DNA from: JBBIRW01 sp037441565
Lineage (GTDB): Bacteria; Desulfobacterota; JBBIRW01
Assembly: GCA_037441565.1 (NCBI GenBank)
Contig: JBBIRW010000001.1
Coordinates: 62,001 to 126,000 of the forward strand
Length of the DNA stretch: 64,000 nt
Reading direction: 5' to 3'
Shown here: piece by piece, positions 8,230 through 17,121 of the stretch
Numbering within the stretch: position 1 is the stretch's first letter
How the letters are laid out: every line of letters starts with the position of its first letter
Translations under genes and position numbers: made by a program
Notes under the pieces: generated by a model
Told to the model about the DNA's origin: nothing
What the model saw: the letters and a program-made list of their open reading frames with translations, nothing else
Databases searched by the model: none

Positions 8230-9825
8230 ATGCAGATCCCACTTAAATGGCGATTTATTATTATCGGGTTGTGTGTGGTGCTCTCAGTTCTGATGCTTCT
8301 ACCAACAATTTTTTCTAACAGCACAATTAAGAAATATCTTCCCTTTGAGAAGATTCGTCTGGGACTTGATCTGCAGGGCGGTATGCATCTTGTACTTGGT
8401 GTTGATACAGATAAAGCAATCCGAAATAACATTGAGAGGGTTTCAGCTGATTTCATGGATTCGTTAAAACAGGAGGGGCTTCCAGTGAGGATTGAAGGAG
8501 ATATAAAGGAGAACTACTTTACAATTGAGATAATAGGCGCTGAAGCAGAAGAGAAGTTGAGAAGGCTTCTTGAGAAGACCTTTAATGAGCTTGAAGAAGT
8601 GTCAATCAATAGAAATGGAAATATCTTATCAGCGCAACTTAGATTAAAAGATTCAGAAATGAACAGGATCAGGAGTCTTTCTATTGAACAGGCAGTTGAA
8701 ATAATAAGAAACAGAATTGATCAGTTTGGAGTAACAGAACCCACGATTCAGAAACATGGTGAAGATATGATTATCGTTCAATTTCCTGGTATTAAGGACC
8801 CTCAACGCGCAATAGAGCTTATAGGAAAAACAGCACAGCTCGAATTTAAACTTGTAGATGAAGAAAGAAGTGTAGAAGCTGCCCTTAAAGGAGAAAAACC
8901 TGAGGATGCTGAAATTTTATACATGAAAACTGTTGACAGAGCAACAGGGAGAACCTTTAAAACACCAATTCTTCTGAAAAAGAGGACCCTCCTTACAGGG
9001 GAATTTCTCAAAAAGGCTCAGGTAAGCATGGATTCAACAACAAATGAACCCTATGTTGCTATAGAGTTTAACGAAAGGGGTGCAAAGATTTTTGATAAGA
9101 TTACCTCTGAAAATGTTGGAAGAAGGCTTGCCATCATTCTTGACAATACTGTATACTCTGCACCCGTTATAAAAGAAAGAATTTCCGGTGGAAGGGCTAG
9201 CATAACTGGCAATTTTGATTTGCGGGAGGCACAGGACCTTGCCATAGTCCTGAGGGCAGGGGCATTACCTGCCCCTGTAAAGATTCTTGAAAAAAGAACC
9301 GTTGGCCCCTCGCTTGGAATCGATTCCATAAAAAAGGGAATCCTCTCTATCATTGTTGGGGGTGCACTGGTATTTATCTTCATGGCTGTTTATTACAAGG
9401 CTTCAGGAATAATTGCTGACATGGCACTTATTCTTAATCTCCTTTTTATAATGGCGACGCTTGCAGCATTCAATGCAACACTCACACTTCCGGGAATTGC
9501 AGGAATTGTGCTTACAATGGGTATGGCAGTTGATGCAAATGTTCTCATATTTGAGAGAACAAGGGATGAACTGAGATCAGGAAAAACACCGAAGGCCGCT
9601 CTTGATGCCGGATATTCAAAGGCATTTATAACGATACTTGATTCAAACCTTACAACAGTTTTTGCAGCCATTATCCTTTTTCAATTTGGAACAGGACCAG
9701 TAAAGGGTTTTGGAGTTACATTAACAATCGGGATAATAGTAAGTATGTTTACTGCAATATTTGTTACAAGAACCATTTTTGATTACCTTTATATTGTAAA
9801 AAAGGTAAAAAGGATAAGTATCTAA
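8230..9825 (+). CDS. secD: Protein translocase subunit SecD
   Basis: SecD forms, with SecF, the proton-driven RND-type complex that helps proteins leave the SecYEG channel on the outer face of the membrane. The 531-aa protein has a membrane helix near residues 10-28, the D1 signature LGLDLQGGMHLVLGV, a large periplasmic domain, and five C-terminal helices with GMAVDANVLIFERTRDE, the conserved segment bearing the proton-path Asp. It is separate from SecF, with a 12-base gap between the genes. Confidence 0.97.
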   Translation: MQIPLKWRFIIIGLCVVLSVLMLLPTIFSNSTIKKYLPFEKIRLGLDLQGGMHLVLGVDTDKAIRNNIERVSADFMDSLKQEGLPVRIEGDIKENYFTIEIIGAEAEEKLRRLLEKTFNELEEVSINRNGNILSAQLRLKDSEMNRIRSLSIEQAVEIIRNRIDQFGVTEPTIQKHGEDMIIVQFPGIKDPQRAIELIGKTAQLEFKLVDEERSVEAALKGEKPEDAEILYMKTVDRATGRTFKTPILLKKRTLLTGEFLKKAQVSMDSTTNEPYVAIEFNERGAKIFDKITSENVGRRLAIILDNTVYSAPVIKERISGGRASITGNFDLREAQDLAIVLRAGALPAPVKILEKRTVGPSLGIDSIKKGILSIIVGGALVFIFMAVYYKASGIIADMALILNLLFIMATLAAFNATLTLPGIAGIVLTMGMAVDANVLIFERTRDELRSGKTPKAALDAGYSKAFITILDSNLTTVFAAIILFQFGTGPVKGFGVTLTIGIIVSMFTAIFVTRTIFDYLYIVKKVKRISI

Positions 9826-9837
9826 TAGAGACATAGG

Positions 9838-10749
9838 ATGGAATTTATAAAGCCTGGAACAAATATTGATTTTGTCGGGAAGAGAAAGATAGCTGTCTCC
9901 ATCTCTCTGCTGATAAACATAATTGTAATCTTGATGCTTATATTAAAGGGGCCACTTTATGGTGTTGATTTTGCAGGGGGTCTCCTCGTCCAGGTCAGAT
10001 TTAAAAATCACATCTCAACGGATCAGATAAGGTCTTCACTTAAAGCACTCGGTATGGCAGAAGAAACGATACAGAGTGTTGGAAGTGAAAGCGAAAATGA
10101 ATTTCTAATAAGGGTTCCAGGTTTTAAAATGGGAACAGAAGAAGTCTCCTCGATGCTGGAAAAAGCTTTTGAAAAATTCTCGGGAAGGAATGGCTTCGAG
10201 GTAAGGAGGGCAGAAGTTGTTGGTCCTAAGGTTGGCAAAGAGTTAAGGAAAAAAGGGATCCTTGCTGTTATCTATTCAATAATCCTCATGCTCATATACA
10301 TAAGCTGGAGGTTTGATTTCAGTTTTGGTCTGGGGGCAATCGTTGCCCTTATCCATGATGTCCTTGTAACCCTTGGGGCACTTATGCTAACAGGAAGAGA
10401 GCTTGATCTCACCATTGTGGCAGCGCTTCTCACGGTTGTAGGCTATTCTGTAAACGATACTATAATTATTTCTGACAGAATAAGGGAGAATAAACAGAAA
10501 TATAGGGGGATGCCGATAGAGCAACTTATAAACAAAAGCATAAATGAAACTCTGAGCAGGACGATTCTTACGGTTTTGACAGTGATGCTGGTTGTTGTAA
10601 TACTTTATCTCCTTGGTGGTCCGGTTATAAATGGATTTGCATTTTCACTAATGGTAGGATTTGCAGCAGGAACCTATTCCTCAATATATATAGCAGCACC
10701 TATTGTTATTTTCTGGAGTAAATACATTCCATCGAAAAAGACAAAATAA
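9838..10749 (+). CDS. secF: Protein translocase subunit SecF
   Basis: This 303-aa protein has the standard SecF layout: one N-terminal helix, a periplasmic domain opening with GVDFAGGLLVQV, and five helices with VGYSVNDTIIISDRIRE, the SecF counterpart of the SecD proton-relay segment. It is the last gene of the run that begins with queA and tgt. A separate promoter for recJ follows. Confidence 0.97.
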   Translation: MEFIKPGTNIDFVGKRKIAVSISLLINIIVILMLILKGPLYGVDFAGGLLVQVRFKNHISTDQIRSSLKALGMAEETIQSVGSESENEFLIRVPGFKMGTEEVSSMLEKAFEKFSGRNGFEVRRAEVVGPKVGKELRKKGILAVIYSIILMLIYISWRFDFSFGLGAIVALIHDVLVTLGALMLTGRELDLTIVAALLTVVGYSVNDTIIISDRIRENKQKYRGMPIEQLINKSINETLSRTILTVLTVMLVVVILYLLGGPVINGFAFSLMVGFAAGTYSSIYIAAPIVIFWSKYIPSKKTK

Positions 10750-10763
10750 TAGTGAAATAATTA

Positions 10764-10792
10764 TTGACAGAATTGCAACGAAAGATTAGATT
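10764..10792 (+). promoter_or_regulatory. Sigma70-type promoter for recJ
   Basis: TTGACA (10764-10769) and TAGATT (10787-10792) are separated by 17 bases in the 81-base secF-recJ gap. The predicted start is near 10799, leaving a leader of about 30 bases before the recJ TTG. The -35 is a perfect consensus and the -10 matches at four of six positions. Confidence 0.6.
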
Positions 10793-10830
10793 TTTAAAAA
10801 CTTCAGATAGTGGAGAAACGGTAGGGAGAT

Positions 10831-12573
10831 TTGAAAAAGAAGATCTGGTGTATAAGAAGAAATTCTACAGAACTGATTAAAAAACTTTCAAAAGAACTTA
10901 GCATCTCTCCCATCATTTCAAATCTTCTAATAAATAGAGGTATAAGAGAGCCGGAAGATGCATGGAGATTTCTTAACCCATCATTGAGAAATCTTCATGA
11001 CCCATTTTTAATGAAGGATATGGATAAAGCCATAGAAAGGATCCTGCGCGCCCTGGGAAACAGAGAAAAGATTGGGATCTATGGCGATTATGATGCTGAC
11101 GGTATAACAGGAACTGCTCTCCTTTATCTATTTTTTAAGAAGCTCGGTGCGGATGTAGACTTTTATCTTTCCAACAGACTTGAAGAAGGTTACGGGTTAA
11201 GTATAGAAGGGATCAGGGTGCTTCTGGAAAGAGGTGTTAAGCTAATAATTACTGTTGATTGTGGGATTTCATGTATCGAGGAAGTAAAGTTTGCAAGAGA
11301 AAATGGTATCGATGTAATCATTACTGATCATCATGATGTTCCATTCCAGGTTCCAGAAGCAATCGCTATTATCAATCCAAAACAGAAAGAATGTCTTTTT
11401 CCATTTAAGGAACTTGCGGGAGCAGGGGTTGCATTTAACCTTGCAATGGCTGTAAGGGTAAGGCTTAGGGAGCGTGGATATCTTTCCTACCAGGATGGAC
11501 CCAATCTCCGGGGATTCCTTGATCTTGTTGCCATAGGAACCGTTGCAGATATTGTTCCTTTAATAGATGAGAACAGGATTCTAACAAAATTCGGACTCAG
11601 TGAATTAACACGAGGCAGCAGAACGGGTATATGGGCGTTGAAAGAGATATCAGGACTTCAGGATGTTGAAATAAATCCATATATTATTAGTTATAGAATT
11701 GCACCGAGGATCAATGCATCGGGAAGGGTGGGCAGTCCTGTTAAGGCCTTCGAACTCCTTGTGGAAGAAGATCAACAGAAGGCATTGAAGATTGCTGTTG
11801 AGCTCGAAAGGGAAAACAGAGAGAGATCAAGGATTGAGGAGGTGATGTTGAAGGAGGCAAAATGGATGGTGGAAAATGACCCGGAATCAATCGAGAGAAA
11901 AAGCATTGTGCTTGCAAAGGAGGGATGGCATATAGGTGTAATAGGTATCATAGCATCAAAACTTGTCGATATATATTCAAAGCCGGCGGCTGTTATCTCC
12001 CTGAGCAATGGATGTGGAAGGGGATCAGCCAGGGCCCAGGAAGGATTTTCCCTCATTGATGCCCTCAGAAGGTCTTCATCATACCTTATTAAATTTGGAG
12101 GCCATGAGATTGCATGTGGCTTTACAATAAGCGAGGAATGGATAAACGGATTTCGAGAGAGATTTGAAGAAATTGCAAGGGAGCACTTCAAGGATCTGGC
12201 TGTTGAGAATCGATTATATGTTGACATGATTCTTGATTTTTCGCATATTGATTTGAGATTGATCGATGAAATAGAATGCCTCGGACCATTTGGTCCCGGG
12301 AATAGAGAGCCCCTTTTTGCTACAAGGGGTCTGCAGGTAGAAGGGATTCGGGTTGTAGGAGAAAATCATTTGAAGATATATCTCAGGGGCTCAGGAAGGG
12401 TATTGGATGGCATAGGTTTTGAGATGGCACAGCTTTATCCCTTTAAAGATAATATAGTGGATGCCCTTTTTATACCACAGAAGAGGCGATGGAATGGTGA
12501 AACAAAAATTGAGATAAAGCTGAAAGAAATAATCCCACATGGATCGGTTGATATTTTGGAAGAGATAACATAA
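10831..12573 (+). CDS. recJ: Single-stranded-DNA-specific exonuclease RecJ
   Basis: RecJ degrades single-stranded DNA 5' to 3' in recombination and base excision repair. The 580-aa protein carries the DHH-family motifs GIYGDYDADGITGTALLY (motif I), TVDCGIS, TDHHDVP (DHH) and the DHHA1 region with FGGHEIACGFTI. A C-terminal OB-type domain includes LGPFGPGNREPLF. The start is TTG 10831 with GGTAGGGAG just upstream; no in-frame ATG fits better. It has its own promoter. Confidence 0.95.
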   Translation: MKKKIWCIRRNSTELIKKLSKELSISPIISNLLINRGIREPEDAWRFLNPSLRNLHDPFLMKDMDKAIERILRALGNREKIGIYGDYDADGITGTALLYLFFKKLGADVDFYLSNRLEEGYGLSIEGIRVLLERGVKLIITVDCGISCIEEVKFARENGIDVIITDHHDVPFQVPEAIAIINPKQKECLFPFKELAGAGVAFNLAMAVRVRLRERGYLSYQDGPNLRGFLDLVAIGTVADIVPLIDENRILTKFGLSELTRGSRTGIWALKEISGLQDVEINPYIISYRIAPRINASGRVGSPVKAFELLVEEDQQKALKIAVELERENRERSRIEEVMLKEAKWMVENDPESIERKSIVLAKEGWHIGVIGIIASKLVDIYSKPAAVISLSNGCGRGSARAQEGFSLIDALRRSSSYLIKFGGHEIACGFTISEEWINGFRERFEEIAREHFKDLAVENRLYVDMILDFSHIDLRLIDEIECLGPFGPGNREPLFATRGLQVEGIRVVGENHLKIYLRGSGRVLDGIGFEMAQLYPFKDNIVDALFIPQKRRWNGETKIEIKLKEIIPHGSVDILEEIT

Positions 12574-12584
12574 ATTAATTTTAT

Positions 12585-12613
12585 TTGACAAAATTTATTC
12601 TTGTGATTAATTA
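12585..12613 (+). promoter_or_regulatory. Sigma70-type promoter for the pmtA-like/polyamine gene run
   Basis: TTGACA (12585-12590) and TAATTA (12608-12613) are separated by 17 bases in the gap after recJ. The predicted transcript starts near 12620, about 30 bases before the methyltransferase ATG. The perfect -35 and correct spacing support it; the -10 is weaker. Confidence 0.55.
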
Positions 12614-12648
12614 TTTCTCTTTGGACTGTGATTGCGGGGGATGGTTCA

Positions 12649-13269
12649 ATGGTGAGCATAGATTATGTCAGAAAGGTTTATGATGTATGGTCGAATTTTT
12701 ACGATATGTTTTTTAAAAAGATTGTTCATCCGAGAATATCCAGAGCGATCCAGGGACTAAATATTATGCCTGGAGAGAAGATTCTTGAAGTTGGGGTTGG
12801 AACGGGTCTCGCTTTACCACTTTATCCTTCCCACTGCAAAGTTATAGGTATAGACCTTTCTATGGATATGCTAAAAAAGGCGAAGGAAAGGATACAGAAT
12901 CTGGATATTAAAAACAGTTTTCTGCTTCAAATGGATGCGCACGACCTTGCATTTCCGGACAACAGTTTTGATTATGTGATGGCAGCCTTTGTTGTGACGG
13001 TTGTCCCTGATCCTGTAAGGGTGATTAAGGAAATGAAGAGGGTTTGTAAGAAAGATGGGAAAATCATAATTATCAATCATTTTCAGAGTGAAAACAGGAT
13101 ATTTGCAAAGATAGAGGAGATGGTATCCCCAATATGTTGCAGGATTGGCTGGAGATCCGATCTTGCACTTGAGGATCTTGTAAAGGCAACAGATCTTCAG
13201 ATTATATCGGAGTACAGGAAAAGCAGGTTTGATCTGTGGAGAATTGTTCTTGCATATAATAATAAATAG
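12649..13269 (+). CDS. PmtA-like phospholipid N-methyltransferase (class I SAM methyltransferase)
   Basis: The 206-aa protein has the SAM-binding glycine motif ILEVGVGTGLALPLYP, an acidic GIDLSMDML loop, and MDAHDLAFPDNSFDYV. The segments VVTVVPDPVRVIKEM, IIINHF and GWRSDL resemble the Rhodobacter-type phosphatidylethanolamine N-methyltransferase (PmtA) more than UbiE. If so, it methylates phosphatidylethanolamine toward phosphatidylcholine. ATG 12649 is preferred over GTG 12628 because a G-rich ribosome site (GGGGGAT) ends about six bases before it. The substrate call is from recalled family patterns; a small-molecule or quinone methyltransferase is the alternative. Confidence 0.7.
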   Translation: MVSIDYVRKVYDVWSNFYDMFFKKIVHPRISRAIQGLNIMPGEKILEVGVGTGLALPLYPSHCKVIGIDLSMDMLKKAKERIQNLDIKNSFLLQMDAHDLAFPDNSFDYVMAAFVVTVVPDPVRVIKEMKRVCKKDGKIIIINHFQSENRIFAKIEEMVSPICCRIGWRSDLALEDLVKATDLQIISEYRKSRFDLWRIVLAYNNK

Positions 13270-13290
13270 GGGGCTAATCATTAGCAATTG

Positions 13291-14250
13291 ATGAAGGAGC
13301 CTGAGCCTATCTCATTTAACTTCTGCAATCTTCCAGAAGAATACACATCGATAAAAAAAGCAAAATTTGCAGTTATACCTGTCCCATACGATCTCACCAC
13401 ATCATATATTCCCGGGACAAGGAGGGGTCCTCAGGCAATAATAGAGGCATCCTTTCAACTGGAATACTATGACGAAGAGATGGATCATGAGGCTTTCAGG
13501 AGCGGTATATTTACGTTTAAACCACTTGATGTTACAGCTTCGGGTCCTGAAGAAATGATCGACAGGGTTTATATGAAAGTAAAGGAGGTTGCTCGAAATG
13601 GGTTATTTCCTGTAATTATTGGTGGTGAACACACAATTACAATTGGTGCTGTCAGGGCTATGAAAGAATTTTATCCTGAAATGGTTGTTCTTCAGCTTGA
13701 TGCCCATGCAGATCTGAGGAATACATACATGGATTCACCATACAGCCATGCATGTGTGGCAAGGAGGATTTCGGAGATATGTCCCCTTGTGATAGTGGGT
13801 GTAAGGAGCATAAGTCGCGATGAAAAAAGTTTTCTTGAAAAGTCCGGTATAATATTATATTCTGCAAAAGATATGATGAAGAAGGATTTCAGCAAGGAAT
13901 TAATACTATCCTCGCTTAAATCCGATTTTGTATACCTTTCCATAGATCTTGATGTATTTGATCCATCCATAATGCCATCTGTTGGTACACCAGAGCCAGG
14001 GGGGGTGGGGTGGTATGATGTAACATCACTGCTGGAGATACTCATCCAGGAAAAGAATATTGTTGCATTTGATATTACGGAGCTTTGTCCCCTACCAGGT
14101 TTCGTTGCACCTGATTTCTTTGCAGCAAAGCTAATTTATAAAATTATGACATATATAGACAAATCTTCTAAGAGTAAAGGGGGTGATCAAAATGGAGTGG
14201 CCACTTGTCCCCAGAAAAATATTTTTCACGAAGGGAGTGGGGCATCATAA
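13291..14250 (+). CDS. speB: Agmatinase (ureohydrolase family)
   Basis: Agmatinase hydrolyses agmatine to putrescine and urea. The 319-aa protein has the binuclear manganese motifs GGEHTIT, QLDAHADLR and LSIDLDVFDP, and the family segments YIPGTRRGPQAI and FDITELCPLPG. ATG 13291 is used; an adjacent TTG at 13288 is possible. The 3' end overlaps the next gene, a pyruvoyl arginine decarboxylase, by 59 bases in another frame, so the last 20 residues are encoded over the partner gene. The two genes form a complete arginine to agmatine to putrescine route, which supports agmatinase over arginase or formiminoglutamase. Confidence 0.92.
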   Translation: MKEPEPISFNFCNLPEEYTSIKKAKFAVIPVPYDLTTSYIPGTRRGPQAIIEASFQLEYYDEEMDHEAFRSGIFTFKPLDVTASGPEEMIDRVYMKVKEVARNGLFPVIIGGEHTITIGAVRAMKEFYPEMVVLQLDAHADLRNTYMDSPYSHACVARRISEICPLVIVGVRSISRDEKSFLEKSGIILYSAKDMMKKDFSKELILSSLKSDFVYLSIDLDVFDPSIMPSVGTPEPGGVGWYDVTSLLEILIQEKNIVAFDITELCPLPGFVAPDFFAAKLIYKIMTYIDKSSKSKGGDQNGVATCPQKNIFHEGSGAS

Positions 14251-14740
14251 GGAAGAGCTGCAGTCTTTCGAGCTTGCATTGAGAGATGCAGGTTTGGAGA
14301 AATTCAATATTGTGAGGGTCAGTAGCATTCTTCCACCAGGATGTAAAATTATCTCGCGCAATGAAGGGCTCGGTCAGCTGATTCCAGGGCAGATAGTTTT
14401 CTGTGTGTTGAGCAAATGTAGTAGCAACGAACCAAGAAGGCTTCTTGCTGCTTCTGTTGGATGTGCTATTCCGGCTGACAAAAAGAGTTATGGATACCTC
14501 AGCGAGCATCATGCATTTGGACAAACAGAAGAGATTGCCGGTGAGTATGCTGAGGACATGGCTGCTGCCATGCTTGCATCCACCCTCGGGATCGAGTTCG
14601 ATGAGGAGAGGAGCTGGGACAAGAGAAGAGAGGTCTGGAAATTGAGTGGAAAAATTGTAAAGAGCACAAATATAACTCAGTCGGCAATTGTTAAAAATGG
14701 TTATACTACTGTTATAGCAGCAGCTGTATTTATTATATAG
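14192..14740 (+). CDS. Pyruvoyl-dependent arginine decarboxylase
   Basis: This enzyme converts arginine to agmatine with a self-made pyruvoyl cofactor. The 182-aa proenzyme contains VRVSSILPPGC; self-cleavage between Ser44 and Ser45 would give the beta and alpha chains, as in Methanocaldococcus jannaschii. The family segments FFTKGVG and AIPADKKSYGYLSEHHAFGQ are present. ATG 14192 is chosen over GTG 14183 because AAAGGGGGTG precedes it at normal spacing. It starts 59 bases before the agmatinase stop, so the pair is translationally linked. A strong terminator follows about 107 bases downstream. Confidence 0.95.
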   Translation: MEWPLVPRKIFFTKGVGHHKEELQSFELALRDAGLEKFNIVRVSSILPPGCKIISRNEGLGQLIPGQIVFCVLSKCSSNEPRRLLAASVGCAIPADKKSYGYLSEHHAFGQTEEIAGEYAEDMAAAMLASTLGIEFDEERSWDKRREVWKLSGKIVKSTNITQSAIVKNGYTTVIAAAVFII

Positions 14741-14779
14741 AGGGGAATAACACAAAATTGCAGCCCCTTGGTTCTTCTG

Positions 14780-14839
14780 GTGGAATACCACACGGAATAA
14801 AATCGAAAAAGAAGGAAAGCTTCGCTGAACTTTTCTTCT
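14780..14839 (+). other. Two small hairpins in the 164-base leader of kamA
   Basis: The gap between the arginine decarboxylase and kamA holds a 4-bp hairpin (GTGG 14780-14783 with CCAC 14788-14791) and a 10-position stem with one G-T pair (14810-14819 with 14830-14839), just before the terminator at 14848. They may be the structured 3' end of the polyamine transcript, or the upper part of an attenuator for kamA. I could not match the stretch to a known riboswitch. Confidence 0.4.
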
Positions 14840-14847
14840 ATCCAGAG

Positions 14848-14877
14848 GCGGTGAGTTTTTCTCACCGCTTTTTTATT
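14848..14877 (+). terminator. Rho-independent terminator between the polyamine genes and kamA
   Basis: GCGGTGAG (14848-14855), a five-T loop and CTCACCGC (14861-14868) form a perfect 8-bp GC-rich stem followed by TTTTTTATT. It ends 27 bases before the kamA start, so it either ends the arginine decarboxylase transcript or acts as an attenuator for kamA. Confidence 0.9.
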
Positions 14878-14904
14878 GTTAAAATTAAAAACAGGAGGTA
14901 AAAA

Positions 14905-16074
14905 GTGAGCAGTGATGATTTTCACGAATTGAGGAGATGGGCTGGTGTATCGGAGAGAGACTGGAATGACTGGAAATGGCAGATGAGGAACAGAATAACA
15001 ACGGCAAGACAACTTAAGGAAATCATTCACTTAACCCCGGAAGAGGAAAAAGCTGTTGAATTTTCATTAACAAAATTTCCAATGGCAATAACACCATACT
15101 TTTCCACGCTTATTGATCCACAGGACCCAAATTGTCCGATCAGGAAACAGGTAGTTCCCACGATGGATGAATTTATTGTGTCAGATTATGATATGCGGGA
15201 TCCCTGTGGTGAGGATACACATTCTCCTGTCCCAGGACTTGTTCACAGATATCCCGACAGGGTGCTTATTATACTGATAGATAGATGTTCAATATATTGT
15301 AGATACTGCACAAGAAAAAGAATAGTTTCAGGAGGGTGTCTCTCACTGACATGGGACAATCTTGAAAAATGCTACGAATACATATTGAAAAATAGAAAAA
15401 TCAGAGACGTTCTCTTTTCAGGTGGGGATCCTCTCATCATGAGTGATGAAAAAATAGAGGCGGTCCTTTCAAGATTCAGAAGAATACCCCATGTGGAGAT
15501 CCTGCGAATCGGGACAAGGGTTCCTGTGACACTTCCTCAAAGAATTACAGAAAATCTTGTATCTATCCTCAAAAAATACCACCCCCTGTATATGAGCATC
15601 CATTTTTCGCATCCAAAGGAAATAACATCTGAAGTGAAAAGGGCATGTGAGATGCTCGCAGATGCAGGAATACCTCTTGGCAGTCAAACTGTTCTTTTAA
15701 GAGGTATAAACGATAGGGTTTCTGTAATGAAGAAGCTTATGCACGAGCTTCTAAAGATAAGAGTTAGACCCTATTACATATACCAGTGTGATCTTGTTTT
15801 TGGTGCTGAACACTTCAGAACACCTGTCTCAACAGGAATAAGGATAATGGAAAAGCTCCGTGGATTTACAAGCGGCTATGCTGTTCCCACATATGTTATT
15901 GATGCTCCCGGTGGTGGGGGCAAGATACCCATCGGACCTGATTATGTGGTTTATAAAACGAAAGGTAAAATAATCCTGAAGAATTATGAGGGAAAGATCT
16001 TTGAATATGTAGAGCCATCCAGATGGCCTGTTGAAGAGAGGAGGATTGCGTTCTTCCCGAAAATTAATAGATAA
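14905..16074 (+). CDS. kamA: L-lysine 2,3-aminomutase (radical SAM, PLP)
   Basis: KamA converts L-lysine to L-beta-lysine. The 389-aa protein has the radical SAM cluster motif CSIYCRYC (Cys128, 132, 135). Asp296 (in QCD), Asp333 and the PLP lysine Lys340 (in PGGGGK) keep exactly the spacing of Asp293, Asp330 and Lys337 of the Clostridium subterminale enzyme. This argues for a true lysine aminomutase rather than the EpmB-type paralogue. The start is GTG 14905 with AGGAGGT upstream. No beta-lysine acetyltransferase (ablB) is nearby; instead two ATP-grasp ligase genes follow. Confidence 0.93.
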   Translation: MSSDDFHELRRWAGVSERDWNDWKWQMRNRITTARQLKEIIHLTPEEEKAVEFSLTKFPMAITPYFSTLIDPQDPNCPIRKQVVPTMDEFIVSDYDMRDPCGEDTHSPVPGLVHRYPDRVLIILIDRCSIYCRYCTRKRIVSGGCLSLTWDNLEKCYEYILKNRKIRDVLFSGGDPLIMSDEKIEAVLSRFRRIPHVEILRIGTRVPVTLPQRITENLVSILKKYHPLYMSIHFSHPKEITSEVKRACEMLADAGIPLGSQTVLLRGINDRVSVMKKLMHELLKIRVRPYYIYQCDLVFGAEHFRTPVSTGIRIMEKLRGFTSGYAVPTYVIDAPGGGGKIPIGPDYVVYKTKGKIILKNYEGKIFEYVEPSRWPVEERRIAFFPKINR

Positions 16075-16084
16075 GGAGTATTAA

Positions 16085-17113
16085 ATGAGATCATTCAGGA
16101 TTGCACTTGTTTACAATCCAATCAAGATCGAGATGCTGATAAATAGGCCTATCGATGTTATATCAGAATATGACAGTGAGGAAACGGTAAATGCAATAAA
16201 AATGGCGCTTGAGACAGGTGGGCATCATGTTTACCTTGTTGAAGCGGATGAAAATATCTTTGATGAACTGAAAAAGGTAAAGCCTGATATAGTCTTTAAT
16301 ATAGCAGAGGGTAAAGGTGGAGAAGCAAGGGAGGCATATGTCCCATGTATCCTTGAGATGCTCGGTATCCCATATACTGGCTCCGGTCCACTTACACTTG
16401 CATTATGCTTGAATAAGGCAAGAACAAAGCAGATCCTTACATATTATGGGATACCTACGGCTAAGTTTCAGGTTGTAAGATCAAGTAATGAAGATCTTGA
16501 TGAACGGCTCAAATATCCACTGATTGTTAAGCTGCTTCACGAGGGATCGAGTATGGGTCTTGCGCCTGATTCTGTTGTTTATACAGAAGAAGCATTAAGA
16601 AAGAAGGTTGAATATCTTCTAAGAACATACGGCGAGCCTGTCCTTGTTGAGGAATTTCTCCCAGGGAGGGAGTTTACCGTTCCTATCCTTGGTAACGAAA
16701 AACTTGAGTTACTTCCCATAATTGAAATTGTATATGAGACTGATCCACCCATAAACCTCTTTACACCGGACAGATCCACTTACCCTCTTCTTAAACAGAT
16801 ATACGGGAGCAATTTAAATATTATTGAGTGGGATAATGCATCCATATGTCCTGCTTCTGTTGATGAAGAGCTGAGGCAGGAGCTGGAATCACTTGCTGTG
16901 AAAGCATTCAGGGCGATGGAGTGCAGGGACTGGTGTCGAGTTGAAATAAGGTTAAACAGAAATGGAGTGCCACACATCCTTGAGCTGAATCCCATAGCCG
17001 GACTTGATCCCTCATACTGGTTTCCTAAATCTGCAAGGGCGGCTGGAATGAGTTATGAAGAGCTTATAAACAGGATTCTCTATCATGCATTGAAAAGATA
17101 TGAACTCATTTGA
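16085..17113 (+). CDS. ATP-grasp ligase, D-Ala-D-Ala-ligase-like (copy 1)
   Basis: The 342-aa protein has the D-alanine--D-alanine ligase fold signatures: VFNIAEGKGGEAREAYVP, the LGIPYTGSGPLTLALCLNKARTK segment, a VKLLHEGSSMGL loop, VEEFLPGREFTV, and the metal site VEIRLNRNGVPHILELNPIAGL. It starts ten bases after kamA and is followed at once by a paralogue. The N-terminal residues (IALVYNPIK) diverge from true Ddl, and a tandem pair beside kamA is not a peptidoglycan context. I infer it ligates an amino acid or peptide, possibly beta-lysine; the substrate is unknown. Confidence 0.8.
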   Translation: MRSFRIALVYNPIKIEMLINRPIDVISEYDSEETVNAIKMALETGGHHVYLVEADENIFDELKKVKPDIVFNIAEGKGGEAREAYVPCILEMLGIPYTGSGPLTLALCLNKARTKQILTYYGIPTAKFQVVRSSNEDLDERLKYPLIVKLLHEGSSMGLAPDSVVYTEEALRKKVEYLLRTYGEPVLVEEFLPGREFTVPILGNEKLELLPIIEIVYETDPPINLFTPDRSTYPLLKQIYGSNLNIIEWDNASICPASVDEELRQELESLAVKAFRAMECRDWCRVEIRLNRNGVPHILELNPIAGLDPSYWFPKSARAAGMSYEELINRILYHALKRYELI

Positions 17114-17121
17114 GGATTAAG

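Noticed and set aside
14168..14791. 207-codon minus-strand frame opposite the arginine decarboxylase
   Set aside because: The plus strand carries a complete, motif-rich decarboxylase; the antisense protein is Ser/Leu/His-rich without family features.
14741..14847. A known riboswitch or T-box before kamA
   Set aside because: A GGTGG...ACC-like stretch was noticed, but no T-box, SAM, cobalamin, guanidine or lysine aptamer consensus could be matched.
14905..16074. kamA as the translation-factor modifying paralogue EpmB
   Set aside because: The two lysine-binding aspartates keep the spacing of true lysine 2,3-aminomutase, and no epmA or efp gene is adjacent.
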